This document shows positions 6,165-6,211 of a stretch of DNA of 6,211 nucleotides, in pieces; position 1 is the stretch's first letter, and every line of letters starts with the position of its first letter. The position numbers were made by a program, and so were the translations under genes. Source of the DNA: an uncultured bacterium (GTDB lineage Bacteria > Planctomycetota > UBA1135 > GCA-002686595); contig CAJXRJ010000463.1 in assembly GCA_913058555.1 (NCBI GenBank), positions 1-6,211 of the forward strand. The letters run 5' to 3'. Below the pieces are notes generated by a model, which saw only the letters and a list, made by a program, of their open reading frames with translations, did no database searches and was not told the DNA's origin.

Positions 6165-6211
6165 CTGTCTCTTATACACATCTCCGAGCCCACGAGACTA
6201 GGCATGATCTC
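6165..6211. other. Illumina Nextera adapter contamination (mosaic end, transposase adapter, i7 index, P7 start)
   Basis: Bases 6165-6183 equal the 19-base Tn5 mosaic end used in Nextera libraries. Bases 6184-6198 equal the rest of the read-2 transposase adapter (CCGAGCCCACGAGAC). Bases 6199-6206 (TAGGCATG) equal, from memory, the Nextera i7 index N706. Bases 6207-6211 (ATCTC) begin the P7 arm. The order is exactly that of read-through past a short insert. This is library sequence left on the contig end and not genomic DNA. It should be trimmed. Confidence 0.98.

Noticed and set aside
6165..6183. Tn5 mosaic end as evidence of a transposon insertion
   Set aside because: It is followed directly by Nextera adapter, index and P7 bases, so it comes from library preparation and not from a natural element.

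Overview
The window reads as high-GC bacterial DNA carrying a type VI secretion system (T6SS) accessory module: effector loading, delivery, toxin and immunity. Six plus-strand genes look like one operon: a DUF2169 effector adaptor (18-1106), a DUF4150 PAAR-like spike protein (1158-1616), an AHH-family HNH/Endo VII nuclease toxin (1620-2471), an Imm11-family immunity protein (2468-3055), a second, Imm49-like immunity candidate (3048-3854), and a beta-ketoacyl-synthase-like protein that has lost its catalytic residues (3851-4933). From the PAAR-like gene onward, spacings are 3 bp, then overlaps of 4, 8 and 4 bp, so translation is probably coupled. A HEAT-repeat-like TIGR02270-family protein (4998-6164) lies on the minus strand and converges on the operon, with a stem-loop (4944-4975) between the two.

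The likely working of the module, inferred from family knowledge, is this. The DUF2169 protein helps load the PAAR-like tip and its nuclease cargo onto the T6SS spike. The nuclease attacks DNA or RNA in the recipient cell. The one or two downstream immunity proteins protect the producer and its kin. The KS-like pseudoenzyme and the TIGR02270 protein recur in memory as companions of such loci, but their exact roles are unknown.

This combination of families, with strong G/C preference at third codon positions, fits Myxococcota or a related deltaproteobacterial lineage. No rRNA or marker gene is present, so the taxonomy is only a guess.

The last 47 bases (6165-6211) are not genomic. They are Illumina Nextera read-through: the Tn5 mosaic end, the rest of the transposase adapter, an 8-base i7 index and the start of the P7 arm. 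The native sequence therefore ends at 6164, this is a contig end from a draft assembly, and any protein starting MYKRQ here is an artefact. No tRNA, rRNA, CRISPR array, insertion sequence or prophage gene is visible. No intergenic gap exceeds 65 bases.
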